Positions 32,398 through 45,286 are shown, counted from the first letter of the stretch. The stretch is DNA of 64,000 nt from Flaccisagitta enflata (GCA_965153355.1 OZ231127.1:97774001-97838000), one strand, 5' to 3'. Notes: generated by a model from the sequence alone, not told the origin. A program made the numbers and translations.

Positions 32398-33375
32398 CAA
32401 CTTAAGTACCTAAGTATCTAAGTACCTAGGTACCAAAGTACCCAAATACATAAGTACATAAGTACCTAAGTATCTAAGTATAAATACATAAGTACCTAAG
32501 TATAAATACATAAGTACCTAAGTACCTTAGTACTCAAGTACCTAAGTACCTTAGTTCTTAAGTACTAAAGTACCTAAGTACTTAAGAACTAAGGTACTTA
32601 GGTACTTCAGTAGATGTTTGGGTATTCAGGTACTTAGGTACTTTGCTACTTAAGTACTAAGGTACTAAGGTACTTAGGTACTTAGGTACTTAAGAACTAA
32701 GGTACTTAAGTACTTAAATAACTAAGTACCTTAGTTCTTATGTACCTAAGTACATAGGTACCTAGGTACCAAATTACCCAAATACATAAGTACCTAAGTA
32801 CCTTAGTTCTTAAGTACCAAAGTACCCAAGTACCTAAGTACCTAAATACCTAAACATTTAAGTACTTAAGTACCTTAGTACCTGAGTAACTTAAGTACCT
32901 TAGTACCTAAGTACCCAAATACCTAAGTACTTAAGTACCTTAGTACCTAAGTACCTAAGTATCTTATTTCTTAAGTACTAAAGTACCTAAGTACGTAAGT
33001 ACCAAAGTACCCTAGTACCTAAGTACCTACGTACCAAAGTATTTAAGTACCAAAGTACTTTAGTACCTAAGTACCTAAGTACTTTAGTACAAAAGTACCT
33101 AAGTACTTAAGTACCAAAGTACCTAAGTACTAGGTACCTAAGTACCTAAGTAAGTACCTAAGTACTTAAGTACCAAAGTACCTAAGTACGTAAGTACCTA
33201 AGTACCTAAGTAAGTACCTAAGTACCTAAGTACTCAAGTACCAAAGTACTGAGTACCTAAGTACATAAGTACCTAGGTAAGTACCTAGGTAAGTATCTAG
33301 GTAAGTACTATAGTAGCTAAGTACCTATGAATTTAAGTACCAAAGTACCTTAGTACCTAAGTACTTCAGTACCTA
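32398..33375. repeat. AAGTACCT tandem array
   Basis: An irregular array of AAGTACCT and TTAGTACC words, mostly 8-10 bp apart. ACCTAAGTACTTAAGT strings make the array self-complementary. It follows the Penelope-like element and may be its target or the remnant of a family B interior. Confidence 0.85.
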
Positions 33376-33436
33376 ATTAGGTTATTAAAAGTCATTGCAA
33401 AAAGTGGTTTGTATAAAGAGTGTTGAAACGTCATCG

Positions 33437-33517
<81 letters not shown>

Positions 33518-33901
33518 CATTGTCGTCGTTGTCGTTGTTGCTTTTGTTCTGGTTTTGAGTTGGGCTCGGAGTCAATGCCGCATCGCCGTGTCACAATGGA
33601 GACTTATGTTTTAACCCCCGAATGCCCTTGACTGTATATATCCATGTTGTCGATAACTCGATACTGATATGGCGGGAGGAAGAGGGGGGGCCATACACAT
33701 AGAAGGGAAGGGAGGGCCAACACAGAGGGAACACAGACACAGTGAGAGCAGATAGGCCTAGGGCGATAAACGAACACAAGAGGCTGCGGGAATCAGATAG
33801 GCAGACAGACAGACAGACAGACAGATGCAAGCGCCGCTGATGCCTTCGTAGTCTTCTGTAATTGCGGCTATTCCGCTTGTTTTTGTTGTTGCTGTTGTTG
33901 C

Positions 33902-33953
<52 letters not shown>

Positions 33954-33955
33954 AA

Positions 33956-34006
<51 letters not shown>

Positions 34007-34100
34007 AGTTGTTGTTGTTGTTGTTGTTGTTTTTGTTGTTGTTGTTGTTGTTTTTGTTGTAGTTGCTGCTGCTGCTGTTGTTGTTGTTGTTGTTGTTGTT

Positions 34101-34166
<66 letters not shown>

Positions 34167-34235
34167 CTTTTAGCACATCAGATGATAATATCTAAAGAGG
34201 ACATATTTTCCTGTATTTGTTTTACTTGGCTGTAC
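33376..34235. repeat. GTT microsatellites and spacer
   Basis: GTT runs at 33436-33517 and 33880-34160 with GCT, GAT and TTT interruptions. The spacer 33540-33850 includes a CAGA repeat (33800-33825) and no supported gene. Confidence 0.9.
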
Positions 34236-34240
34236 TCTTC

Positions 34241-34315
<75 letters not shown>
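34236..34315. repeat. GA microsatellite
   Basis: Dinucleotide GA, about 75 bp and uninterrupted. Confidence 0.95.
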
Positions 34316-34318
<3 letters not shown>

Positions 34319-34556
34319 TCTCAGACAAAATAAAACTTAGTCGCGCCTTGCCTTGCCTATTGAACAGAATAAGACTAGCTAGAACAGATTTTCGGTTAGG
34401 GAAACTGAGGACTTGTATCTTGTTTGTGAAACGACCCTAGAAATGCCTATAAAATGCACAACGATAGCTATGGTAGCAAAAAAAAAACGAAACAAGCTAC
34501 TTTACGGTGCTATTTGGGGGCCACAAAAAGGGGAAAATACTGCCTATGAGCCATTC

Positions 34557-34612
34557 CACTGCCCCTGCTCACTCTCACTTGACTTGGGTAGCCATGTATC
34601 CAGCCTGGATTT
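34557..34612 (+). mobile_element. Family A end, solitary
   Basis: CTGCCCCTGCTCACTCTCAC then GACTTGGGTAGCCATGTATC then CAGCCTGGA resembles the family A CTGCTCCTGCCC...GTATCCGGCCTTG end. Confidence 0.45.
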
Positions 34613-34679
34613 ATCCAATTCTTTAGACTTGTACAGTGTCATTGTAGTATATACAGCATTTCATTTCATTTCTCATTCA

Positions 34680-34968
<289 letters not shown>

Positions 34969-34973
34969 CTCAG

Positions 34974-36049
34974 ATCTCCCTCAGCGAGTTTCCTCCCCTC
35001 ATCAGCGGCTCATCTCTCTGCCGCCAACACTCAAAGATGGCTGGAAAACCACAATTCGTTGGCCTGTCGGCGCTTATTTTGTCGGCGGCGTCATCGACGA
35101 TCAACTCATTCTGTGGGTCGGGTGGCAGTTCCAAGGAGATGGAAGTTTGCCCTCCCTCCCCACCAACGTTGTTTACTCATTCACTCTCAGCCAAATCGAC
35201 CGCGTTGAAGGTGGATGGAAACGGATGAATGCGACCGGCGATGTTCATCCTGGTAATAGATACGCCGCTTCTACAACAATCAACGGGAAAATCTACATCT
35301 TTGGAGGTAAAGATGAAAAATTGAATAGCATCAACGACATCTCAACTCTCTCCGCCACCGGTGAATTCAAACGCATTCAACCAAATGGCAATGTCATTCC
35401 CTCTCCACGATGGGTGCATAAAGCTTGGTCGTATGATGATCAATTTTACTGTTTTGGCGGTGTTGTCAGTCAAATTGACGAGACGCGAAAAGAGGATTAT
35501 ATCAAGATTAAAAGTTATATCTACACCAACGAAACATTCAAATTCAACCCAGAAACGTTGACCTGGACACGTTTCATCATCAAAGGCGTCGGACCATCGC
35601 CTCGATATTATTCCGCCGTCGCCCAACTGGATCATCGCGTTTTCATACACGGCGGCTACAACTCCAGAGACAAATTTCTTTCTGACTTTTTCATGCTCGA
35701 CCTGAAAACCATGAAGTGGACCGAGATTGAAAACTCGAGAATTTCAAATGGTTTAAGAGATCATTCTCTAACTCCAGTCTCACTTTCTCAACTTTTGCTC
35801 GTCGGCGGGACGGCGGGTCAGATCTCCAACCGAGTCGCAACGTTCGACGTCATCAAATCCGAGTGGAAAGAGGAAAAATCACTTCCAACTCAGTTTGGTG
35901 GAAGTGAAGGAGGATTGAACGGGCATCAGGCATTTGAAACGCGGAATGAAACTGCCGTGTCTGTGATTTGTGTTGGAGGGGTTGTTGATGGAAGCTGGAG
36001 GAAACATCCCAATCACATGATCATTTTCGAGTTTCCCATTGAAAACTAA
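34974..36049 (+). CDS. Kelch-repeat protein, 3' exon
   Basis: Probably folds as a kelch beta-propeller, a protein interaction module; the specific role is unknown. The frame is open from behind the CT tract to TAA at 36047. Acceptor candidates are TTTCTCAG (exon from 34974) and CCCTCAG (exon from 34985). The first in-frame ATG is only at 35225 and lies inside conserved kelch sequence, so an upstream exon is likely. Blade signatures in order: GAYFVGGVIDDQLILWVG, RYAASTTINGKIYIFGG, RWVHKAWSYDDQFYCFGG, PRYYSAVAQLDHRVFIHGG with FMLDLKTMKWTEI, RDHSLTPVSLSQLLLVGG, and a last AVSVICVGG. That makes about six blades. Composition is more GC-rich than its surroundings. A family K MITE starts right after the stop. 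I found no upstream exon in the window. Confidence 0.82.
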
Positions 36050-36230
36050 GGGGGCGTTTCTAGTCAAAGACAATCGCGTTTTGAAAGGGCCACTCGGTCG
36101 CTCGCTATGTTCGTTCGTTCGCTTCGCTCACCCCCTCATGGGACGGTTGAAAATCTTGAATATGTGTTCACGCTGTTATCGCGTTTCACGGGAAAAAACG
36201 CGTTTATTGTCTTCACTAGAAACACGCCCT
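36050..36230. mobile_element. Family K MITE, copy 2
   Basis: Ends GGGGGCGTTTCTAGTCAAAG and the inverse of GGGCGTGTTTCTAGTGAAGA, about 180 bp apart. The inner GGCCACTCGGTCGCTCGC is the inverse of the block at 7345-7365. It starts at the base after the kelch stop codon. Confidence 0.75.
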
Positions 36231-36374
36231 CAAAGTGTCAAGACTCGCAATCTTGATGAATAACTGAAATATTTTCCACTCGTTTGTACAAATTGCGCTC
36301 GTGTAAGAATCAAATTTGTTTTTATTCTTTTGTAATTTTTGGTATTCCCCGGTTTATGGTTTCTTCCTTTTTTG

Positions 36375-36500
36375 GGGGCTGCGGACCCAAGGGGTCAATG
36401 ACCTATGCTTTTACACAAAGGGGATTTTCTTGTCTTTTTTCTCTTCCTCATACCCCCCCCCCCCCCCCCGCTCTTGGCTTCTGCGAGGAAGTGAAGGAGG
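36375..36500 (+). mobile_element. Family C end, diverged
   Basis: GGGGGCTGCGGACCCAAGGG, then CAATGACCTATGC and ACACAAAGGGGATTTTC parallels the family C end at 46690. A poly-C run follows. No second end. Confidence 0.5.
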
Positions 36501-36515
36501 AGAAATTTCCTCATA

Positions 36516-36692
36516 CAGTTAAACCCCACTCTAACGGACCCGCCACTAACGGAATTCTGCCAACGACAGATGCGATGTCATGGTCCCTTCCAGTTAATTT
36601 CTTTCATTTTCTTTGTAGGCAACAACAGCATTCCGCCTATAACAGAATAAAATTGTTGGTTCCCTGAAATCCGTTAGAGCGGGGTTCAACTG
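36516..36692. mobile_element. pogo/Tigger-type MITE, 177 bp
   Basis: TA-flanked, with arms CAGTTAAACCCCACTCTAAC and the inverse of CAGTTGAACCCCGCTCTAAC. Ends of this CAGTTGAACC type are known from pogo/Tigger DNA transposons. No coding sequence. Confidence 0.75.
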
Positions 36693-36749
36693 TAGGTGAT
36701 AAATTGACCTCTACCATACGCCCCCGCCCACTCGTCCCTTTTCCCATTA

Positions 36750-37550
36750 GCGGTAGGCAATTTCTCCTATAAAGTGGGCTGGCTGAAAAACTGGATTTAG
36801 CGGAGAAAAAACATTGTTTTCTTTCACCAATCCTTCTATTGATGATGAAAGCAGTTCTTAGACATTCCTTGGGATAAAGTGCTCAACATACATCCTTCAA
36901 ACTCAAGATTTTGATATGTCAGGTGGCCAAAACAGCCTATTTTTTTGTCACACTTGTGTCATACTTCATATCTACCACAAAAAAAACATAAAAAAATTGT
37001 CAAGCTTTTCCAATGATAGGTCATTTTTGTACTATTGCTATCCTTTAAGAAGCATTAAAAATTTGATGGTGACTGGTGGACATTTACTATGCAAAAATTT
37101 CATTCATAGTGGATTTGCTAAAAGTGATTAAATATCTCATATTGATATAGTAATATGCAATACATAGAAAAACATATTTTTAAGTATGATGTAAAATTTT
37201 TTTTTATCCCTGTCAAGTAAAGACATAAGCCAGGTTACATGCCAAATTTTAGAACTTTATGTCATTTCTAGCCAAAGATATTGATTTTTTAAGAAAGTGT
37301 CCTATCGAGTTAACACCTTGTCACACTATGTCACACCATTTTTCACAAAAATTCAAATAATTGAACACAGTTCAAGACTTTAAGTGATTTTTTCATTATG
37401 ACTTGAAAGTGTATTAAATTCTGGGCCTGCAACCAAAATTTCATGCTGATAGATTCAACTATCATTGAATGATGTTATTTTTTTCAATGTTAACTTAATC
37501 AGGCGCTGGATTTTGGCCGGCCCGGTTTATAGGAGAAACTGCCGGTAATG
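36750..37550. mobile_element. Foldback element, diverged arms
   Basis: The left arm, with TTTCTCCTATAAAGTGGGCT, pairs with AGCCGG-like sequence ending TTTATAGGAGAAACTG at about 37540. The roughly 700 bp between are AT-rich without a gene. Confidence 0.5.
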
Positions 37551-37727
37551 AAAAAGATATTACAAGCAATCTTAGATCTCCATATTCAAAATCCAATGAA
37601 AATTCTGAAAAATTACATCGTTTTTATTGTAGGCAGGAACCTATTTAAGAATTATGCTTGTAGGTAGCCGAAAATCTTGTTGGACCCAAAATGGTTCATT
37701 GCTCCGTCTGTTGGTCCGTCAATCCAA

Positions 37728-39095
<1,368 letters not shown>

Positions 39096-39199
39096 GTGTG
39101 TGTGTGTGTGTGTGTGTTTGTGTATGTGTGTGTGTGTGATGTATACCCCTGCCCTTCCCATCCCTGATATTGTAACCCCGCGTCAGTTATTCGTTGGGA
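39096..39199. repeat. GT microsatellite and family A-like scrap
   Basis: A short GT run (39096-39140) followed by ATACCCCTGCCCTTCCCATC and ATTGTAACCCCGCGTCA, the inverse of the subtype at 5163-5260. Confidence 0.6.
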
Positions 39200-39718
39200 A
39201 ACAAGGTCAACAAACCTTAGTCGCGTGGTAATAAAAGTAATAAAGGTAATAATGGTAACGAAGGTAATAAAGGTAAGAAAGGTAAGAAAGATGATAAAGG
39301 TAATGAAGGTTTTTAAAAGTACCTATATCTTCCCATAATTACCCATAGTTACCTACAATACCTATAAATACTTTAAAATACCTATAAATACATTAAATCA
39401 ATTATAATTATCTATATTTACCTATTAATACCCATAATTATCTATTAATTGGAATCAATTGCAATAATTAATTCCCTTAAGTACCTTAAGTACCCCAAAG
39501 TACCCTAAAGTACCCTTGGGTACCCTTATGTACACTAAAGTACCTTTAAAATGAAGATTTAAGCTCTATTTAAAAAATGTTACGTTACCTTACCGACCAA
39601 CCGACCAACCGACCGACCGACCGACCGACCGACCGACTGACCAACCGACCGACCGACCGACCAACCGACCGACTGAGCGACCAACATAGCGGCTTCTAGA
39701 GTCGCGTTCACGCGACTA
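39200..39718 (-). mobile_element. Family B element with GGTAATAAA array
   Basis: It opens AACAAGGTCAACAAACCTTA then GTCGCGTGG. The interior holds AATAAAGGTAATAAAGG units, CCTATAAATA words and AAGTACCCT units. A CCGA microsatellite (39596-39680) precedes the hairpin AGTCGCGTTCACGCGACTAA. The interior differs from other family B copies. Confidence 0.75.
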
Positions 39719-40363
39719 AAAGGTCGAAGACAGTCTTCAACTTTTTAACTTATTCCAGAGAAACATGGTTTTCATCTTCTTATGGGAAAGTTGGGCATCT
39801 TATCTGGCTGATTGTGACCTCCAGGTAGAATTCTCTATGACAATTATTTTTTGAGTTATGATCTTTAAAAGATTCAATTATGAAAAATTCAGGCCTGTAT
39901 ATTCAAAGGGTCTGGAGATGGGGAAGGAAATCCAAGGGGGAAAAAAGAGAAAAAAAGGAAATTTGGGGAAAATAAAACTTTTTACAGTACCAAATCATAA
40001 AACTCAATTAGTAAAACACAATTTAACACTATTTAAACCTTAAGTACATAGTTTTTTTGCTATATGGGTAAGAAAATCATGGATATAAAAACGCGATGCG
40101 ACGCGTCGCGGGGAAGAAAATCAAAGGCAGGGGGGGGGGGGGGAAAATCAAAAGCGACTCAAGAATATACACCCCTGGAAAAATTACAATTTAGATTTGT
40201 TTTAGATTGTTTATGCAGGATTTTAAAGGAGTGTATCGATTTTTGTTTGAGCATTGAATTACAAAAAAAAGATGTTTATGAGGAGGGTTTTGAGTATTCT
40301 ATCTCATTTCGCTCATTTAGCTTAGTCTTTTTTTTTCTGATTTTAAACAAAATATATATATAA
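39719..40363. other. Gene-free stretch
   Basis: Starts with the dispersed block also at 17645 (AGACAGTCTTCAACTTTTT). It also holds a poly-G run near 40130 and an inverted family J unit (40190-40345). No gene. Confidence 0.5.
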
Positions 40364-41444
40364 AACAAGGCCAACACCTATGAAAAAAATTTGGGTACAG
40401 ATGGTCTCAAAGTGTTTTGGAACTGCAAAAATTTCTGGGGAGACCAACTTGGGAAGATCTCGTTGACTCAAGAAAAGCTGGCTTTCTGAAAAGAACCAAA
40501 GACAGTTCTGTCAATGCTCTCGCCTGTGCTTTCCTCTCATGAATTATTTAAATGAATTATTTATGTGATTGCTTTTCTCGTGTTTATTTTTTTAACTTGT
40601 TATTGTACTACACTATTCTGTGTGAATACAAATCAATCAAATCAATGATAAGTCGCGTGCAAAACTAAAATAAATGAATTGACGTGACTTGTTTTTTTTA
40701 CTTTTTCATCGCCTTAGACTGACTAAGAATGACTTAGAATGAATTAGAATGACTTAAAATGATGTAAATGACATTTTTGACTAAACTGACAATAATGAAT
40801 CAAAATGACTATGAATGACTTAAAATGACTTAGATTGACTTAAAACAACTAAGGATGACTTACAATGGCTTACAATGACTTACAATGACTTAATATGACT
40901 TACAATGACTTAGAATGACTTATAATGACTTGAAATAATGTAAAGGACTATATTGACTAAAATGTCAAAAATAACTTAGAATGACCTAAGATGACTAAGA
41001 ATGACCTAAGATGACTGAAAATGACTAAAAATTACTTAGAATGACTTGGAATGACTTAGAATGACTTAAAATGATGTAAAGGACTATATTGACTAAAACG
41101 ACAAAAATGGCTTTGAATGACTTAGAATTACTAAAAATGACTTAAAATAACTCAGAATGACTAACAATGACTAAGAATGACTTAGAATGACTTATAATGA
41201 CTTAGAATGACTTAAAATGAAGCAAAGGACTGAATTTACTGAAATGACAATAATGACTTAAAATGACTTAAAATGACTTAGAATGACTTAGAATGACTTA
41301 AGATGACTTAGACTGACTTAAAATGACTTAAAATGACTTAAAATGACTAAAAATGACTTAAAGAAATAAAAGCGATAAAAAAAGTAAAGTGTGACCGACC
41401 AACGGACGGACCAAGTGGGTTGTAGAGTCGCGTGCACGTGACTA
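40364..41444 (-). mobile_element. Family B element carrying a retrotransposon-tail insertion
   Basis: AACAAGGCCAACACCTAT ends at 40381 and the expected AAGTCGCGTGC resumes at 40650. Between them lies foreign sequence (next entry). A long AATGACTTAGA array (40730-41370) follows, then a short GACCGACC part, then the hairpin AGTCGCGTGCACGTGACTAA. Confidence 0.8.
40382..40649 (+). mobile_element. Insertion resembling a LINE 3' end
   Basis: A 268-bp stretch interrupts family B between CACCTAT and AAGTCGC. It ends in AATCAATCAAATCAATGAT, a LINE-like short-repeat tail, preceded by T-rich untranslated-like sequence. A frame reading EDLVDSRKAGFLKRTKDSSV is open to a stop at about 40540, but I cannot assign it. 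Confidence 0.5.
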
Positions 41445-41454
41445 ATAAAAGGTT

Positions 41455-41580
41455 TTATTCATTTTTGGGCATGCAAATACAGTGAGCATAGGTGGTCATC
41501 TGTGTGAGTGATTTTGAGTAGTTGAGCTCATCCAGTTCGTTTTGCTCTGTTCTATTTTTCTCTGATTTTCAGTGCGATCA
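41455..41580 (-). repeat. Family J dispersed repeat, single unit
   Basis: TTTTGGGCATGCAAATACAG and GTGATTTTGAGTAGTTGAGC match the inverse of the units at 18783-19215. Confidence 0.55.
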
Positions 41581-41585
41581 ATATA

Positions 41586-41973
41586 TCACGCATATAAAAC
41601 AAAAAAAGAGGCACCTTTCTTTTCATTGATAAAACAGATGAAAAAAAATGATTAAAAGTTTTTTTAATTGAGACATTTTCGAGAATTTTTGAAAAATCTT
41701 TCAATCTAGACCAATCCCAAGTGTTTATCTCAAAGAGAAGCTCTATTTTGCTACAATGCACTTTTTATATAGGGATTGTGAAAATGAAAAAGAAAAGTTT
41801 CCATTCAAACTAATGCCATCTCCAAACAAAAAAAAGATAGAAATACCAGATTGAATCCATATGAAAGTATTTTCAAAAGGCTTCCCAATGGTCTAAGATT
41901 TCATAAGGTTTTATTGAAATTTTTTGCCACAATAAGCCATTCAATGGTGCGTCTTTTTTATTGAAACGCGTGG
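41586..41973. mobile_element. Family H MITE, copy 3
   Basis: TA-flanked. Ends TCACGCATATAAAAC and the inverse of CCACGCGTTTCAATAAAAAA. Inner words TAGACCAATCCCAAGTG and AATACCAGATTGAATCC are shared with the other copies. Confidence 0.65.
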
Positions 41974-42232
41974 TATACAATTGCTCTGACAAACAAAAAA
42001 AATCACAGTGACTGAAGACAAAACCTTGGTGGAAACTAACCAATGCTTACAACATTTGTTGCATACAACTTTTTTTCCTCACAGCGATAGCCGCCATTGG
42101 AAAGCCTTTTGAAAATACTTTCATGTGTTTTCAATCTGGTATTTCTATCTTTTTCCAAAAAAGTTCTTTCACTTCATACGTTGCTATACATAAAGAAAAC
42201 TTTCTTTAACAGAATAATGAAAATATTGTATA
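41974..42232. other. Short spacer with family H scrap
   Basis: TTCAATCTGGTATTTCTATC near 42130 is a piece of family H. No gene. Confidence 0.45.
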
Positions 42233-42995
42233 CACCGTCTTTAAATCGAATTGAGTTATTTTAAACCTTTATAAATCCTAAACTACTTGGCAAAAAGTCT
42301 TCAAATTTTTAGAGAATGTTGGCAACATACTACGGTTTTGTTATACAAAACCTCATATTAGAGTATAAGACAGTTGAGGATTGGCAAAACATCAAATAAA
42401 ATTCACTTTTGAAGCAGCGACAATTCTTTCATATTTTCTTCCGCAAAGAAGCTTTTTTTATTTGCACGCTATTTCTAAAGTAAAAAAAGCTATAGCCCTG
42501 GGGAAGGTCTCGAATGGCAGACAATATATCATAAATTTCAATTTTGTCAAAAAATTTTAGAAAATTTGGATATTTCAAAAGGTTATGGTCGATTTGAAAA
42601 AAAATTCTGTTGTCATGCAGACTTCAAATTCTGGAAAATTGATCAAAATCTTCATAAATGTAAAAAATGGTCAAAAATTTTGCCAAAACTAAAAAATATG
42701 ATCTTTTTTTTTTTTTGGAGACCAGTCTCAGGGTTCCAGCTCAATGTATTTTGAAATGGCAAGTTTATATTAACAACTTCTTTCAAAAAACCCCATGAAA
42801 TAAGTGATTTTGCTCATAAAAATCCACTTTTTTCAATGATTTGCTGATCCTCACCTTCTCATGACCAAAAATTGAAGTTTTGCTTAACAAAACCGTAGTT
42901 TATTACCAACATTCTCTTAAAATTTGAAGACTTTTTGCCAAGTAGTTTAGGATTTATAAAGGTTTAACATAACTCAATTCGATTTAAAGACGGTG
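42233..42995. mobile_element. Family M foldback MITE, ~763 bp
   Basis: TA-flanked, with arms CACCGTCTTTAAATCGAATT and its exact inverse. The arms continue through CTAAACTACTTGGCAAAAAG for about 150 bp with few mismatches. The middle is AT-rich. Confidence 0.85.
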
Positions 42996-43354
42996 TAGGT
43001 CCCATGGAGTTTGTTACAATAATTACGGATGCAAGAGTTACAGAGACTCGCCTTTAGCAGATTCTAAAACATGGTCTCTTCATGTCAATTTCTTTGATAG
43101 CAGTAACAAAAAATCTATCCAAGTGTTGTGAAATTTGTTGCTCTTTTGATATTTGTCATAGCGGGATTCAACTGTATATCTGTTTCCAAAAACTCAAATT
43201 CATTTAAAAAAAAAAAGATGTAAAGGATTTTGCTTTTGCTTTTGCTTTTGCTTTTGCTTTTGCTTTTGCTTTTGCTTAATGTTTGCTTAATGTTTGCTTA
43301 ATGTTAATCTTTGTTGAGCAACCACATACTATATCATATTCTCTATATTTCAAC
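42996..43354. repeat. GCTTTT repeat and spacer
   Basis: Eleven or so GCTTTT units at 43224-43278, then three GTTTGCTTAAT units. A family E-like or pogo-like scrap (GCGGGATTCAACTGTA) lies near 43160. No gene. Confidence 0.75.
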
Positions 43355-43660
43355 GACCGCCGGAATTGAACTAGTGGCTAACTCACTTCACTTCATATTT
43401 GTCATGATCACTTTATTAAAAGGTTCCATGTTCAAATCTGTGCCTACGAATTGAATCGAATCCACTCCTGGGCACCTCCTTTCGGGAAGAGTGAGGACAG
43501 CTGTAAGCTGCCTCAGAGGGTCCGCCCACCTCTGTGCCTGGTTCCAAGTCCAGGACCCGAGAGACGCAAGTCTCGACCTAGCACACGTCTCTTGGTGTCA
43601 GCAGCATGACATCTTACAATCTTCTGTGTATCCACAAATCCCAGGCTGGCTTTGTCATTT
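43355..43660 (+). mobile_element. Possible tRNA-derived SINE
   Basis: GTGGCTAACTCACTTCACTT resembles a polymerase III A box and GGTTCCATGTTCAAATCTG about 55 bp later resembles a B box (GTTCAAATC). A GC-rich body with CCTCAGAGGGTCCGCCC and CCAAGTCCAGGACCCGAGAG follows. The body stands out from its AT-rich surroundings. No poly-A tail or target duplication was found, so the call is tentative. Confidence 0.35.
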
Positions 43661-43829
43661 TAGCTTTTAGATGAAACTGAAATGCTACCAAAAACGAGTG
43701 CTTTATACTAAAAGCTCTTTTTCCGAATATAAGTCGTAGGGGGATACCATACCTCATCGTCCACCCCTTTACACTAGCAAAATATCAGTGTACTCACTAT
43801 GCTAATACTTTGATAATGAGCTTTCCCGT

Positions 43830-43862
43830 ACTTGCAAGTCTAGACAACATCTACTGTATGTA
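43830..43862 (+). mobile_element. Family E end, solitary
   Basis: GCAAGTCTAGACAACATCTACTGTA matches the right end of the copies at 29009 and 63891. No left end nearby. Confidence 0.5.
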
Positions 43863-43993
43863 CCTTCAGAATTCTTTTTTTTTTTTTTTTTTTGGTCATT
43901 TTCAGGGATTTAGTGAAAAGGAAAAAACATGAAATCTGCGATCATATATGAACTTCAAAGAAATTTCAGTCACTTAACAAAAAATCTATCCAC

Positions 43994-44180
43994 TATCAAT
44001 ACACACTGTTCCCATATAGCGATTTAATCAGACTTGAGTGTCTGCGGTACTGATCGGCGGAGAAGTGTTCAGTGGTGTGTGGGGAATATCTCTCACTATT
44101 TGGTAAGTTTTTTTTAAAGCAAACTTTTCGTGAAATGCCCTCTATCATCAAGAACAAAAACAGGTCAGGTGGTGGTATCC
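43994..44180 (+). repeat. Dispersed repeat P, copy 1
   Basis: AATCAGACTTGAGTGTCTG, TTGGTAAGTTTTTT and AACAGGTCAGGTGGTGG match the inverse of 58020-58205. The role is unknown. Confidence 0.65.
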
Positions 44181-44454
44181 ATACAACGGAAAGCTTACCT
44201 TGTTTCAAGAATAATTTCTAAACAGATTGGCCAAAATACTTGGAGATGGTCTCGATTTGAAGATATTTGGTTATATTTTGTGAAAAAATCCATCATGAGA
44301 GATATCAGCCCCTTTGAGAGTCAGTAAGGGAGTTCCAACACAGGCCAAATGCCAAACTGATTGAAATCTGTGTCTTTATTTTTTTTACCTCCCCAAATCA
44401 TGAAGTCCTTGCGTATCTAAATGGAATCCAGTCCATTGGCCTGTCCTTTGGTCA

Positions 44455-45058
44455 GCATGTCAGTTTGTCTGTCTGTCTGTCCATCCGTTGGTCAGTTTGC
44501 ATTTCGATCTGTCAGTCATGTTTTCATAAGATCTCTGAAAACACTCTCAATCAATTTTCCTCTCTCCCTTGTAATCATGTTTTATACATTCATTCATTCG
44601 TTCATTCTTTCATTGATTGATTCATTCATTTATTCATTCATTCATTCATTCATTCATTCATTCATTCATTCATTCATTTATTCATTCATTCATGGTTAGG
44701 CTGTCAGTTTGTCTGTCCATTTGTTGGTCAGTTTACATTTCGATCTGTCAGTCATGTTTTCATAAGATCTCAGAAAACACTCTTAATCAATATTCCTTTC
44801 TCCTTTGTAATCATGTTTTATACATTCATTCATTCATTCATTCATTCATTCATTCATTCATTCATTCATTCATTCATTCATTCATTCATTGGTTCGTTCA
44901 TTTGTTCATTCATTCGTTCATCCGTTTGTTCATTCATTCAATTATTGATTCATTCATTTATTTATTCAATTCATCTATTCATTCATTCATGCATTCATTC
45001 TTTCATTCATTCATTCTTTCATTCATTTATTCATTCATTCATTCACTCATTCCGCGGG
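44455..45058. repeat. Duplicated ~240-bp unit with ATTC microsatellite
   Basis: The block TTTCGATCTGTCAGTCATG plus TAATCATGTTTTATACATTC followed by an ATTC run occurs at 44485-44695 and again at 44735-45055. Long His/Ser/Phe-rich frames here are translations of the ATTC run. Confidence 0.85.
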
Positions 45059-45286
45059 ACGTACATTTCAATCAATCAAGCGTCCTTGTTACAAGTTGCT
45101 TCAGTTACGACGTCGACCCGCATTAAAGAAGATACATTGCTGATTTTAAAAGTGCTTGGTTAGATTTAAAGTTACCAATCATTCCCAAGGCTCACCTTCT
45201 GTTTGAGCATTTGCACGAAGAAATTGAGCAGAAGCACAATCCGCCGTGATGGGAAATGAATATAGAATGTGACTTTTTTCAACCTA
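45059..45286. other. Short spacer
   Basis: No feature identified. Confidence 0.4.

Larger units (their letters stand above)
29704..32408 (-). mobile_element. Penelope-like retroelement (whole insertion)
   Basis: The direct repeat ACAACTTAAGTA at 29704-29715 and 32397-32408 brackets the insertion and is a plausible target-site duplication. Inside, 29715-29946 and 32133-32364 are 232-bp inverted copies of each other, the terminal-repeat arrangement known for Penelope-like elements. A 32-bp stretch (32365-32396) sits only on the upstream side. The coding frame occupies 29960-32083 on the minus strand. A stop lies in frame shortly upstream of its first codons, at the inverted-repeat junction, so the amino-terminal part usual in the family seems to be missing. 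Confidence 0.85.

Noticed and set aside
32398-33375. CRISPR-like regular array
   Set aside because: Units are short, contiguous and have no spacers; this is a simple tandem repeat in a eukaryotic genome.
44421-45163. His-Ser-Phe-Ile repeat proteins
   Set aside because: Read-through of ATTC tetranucleotide runs.
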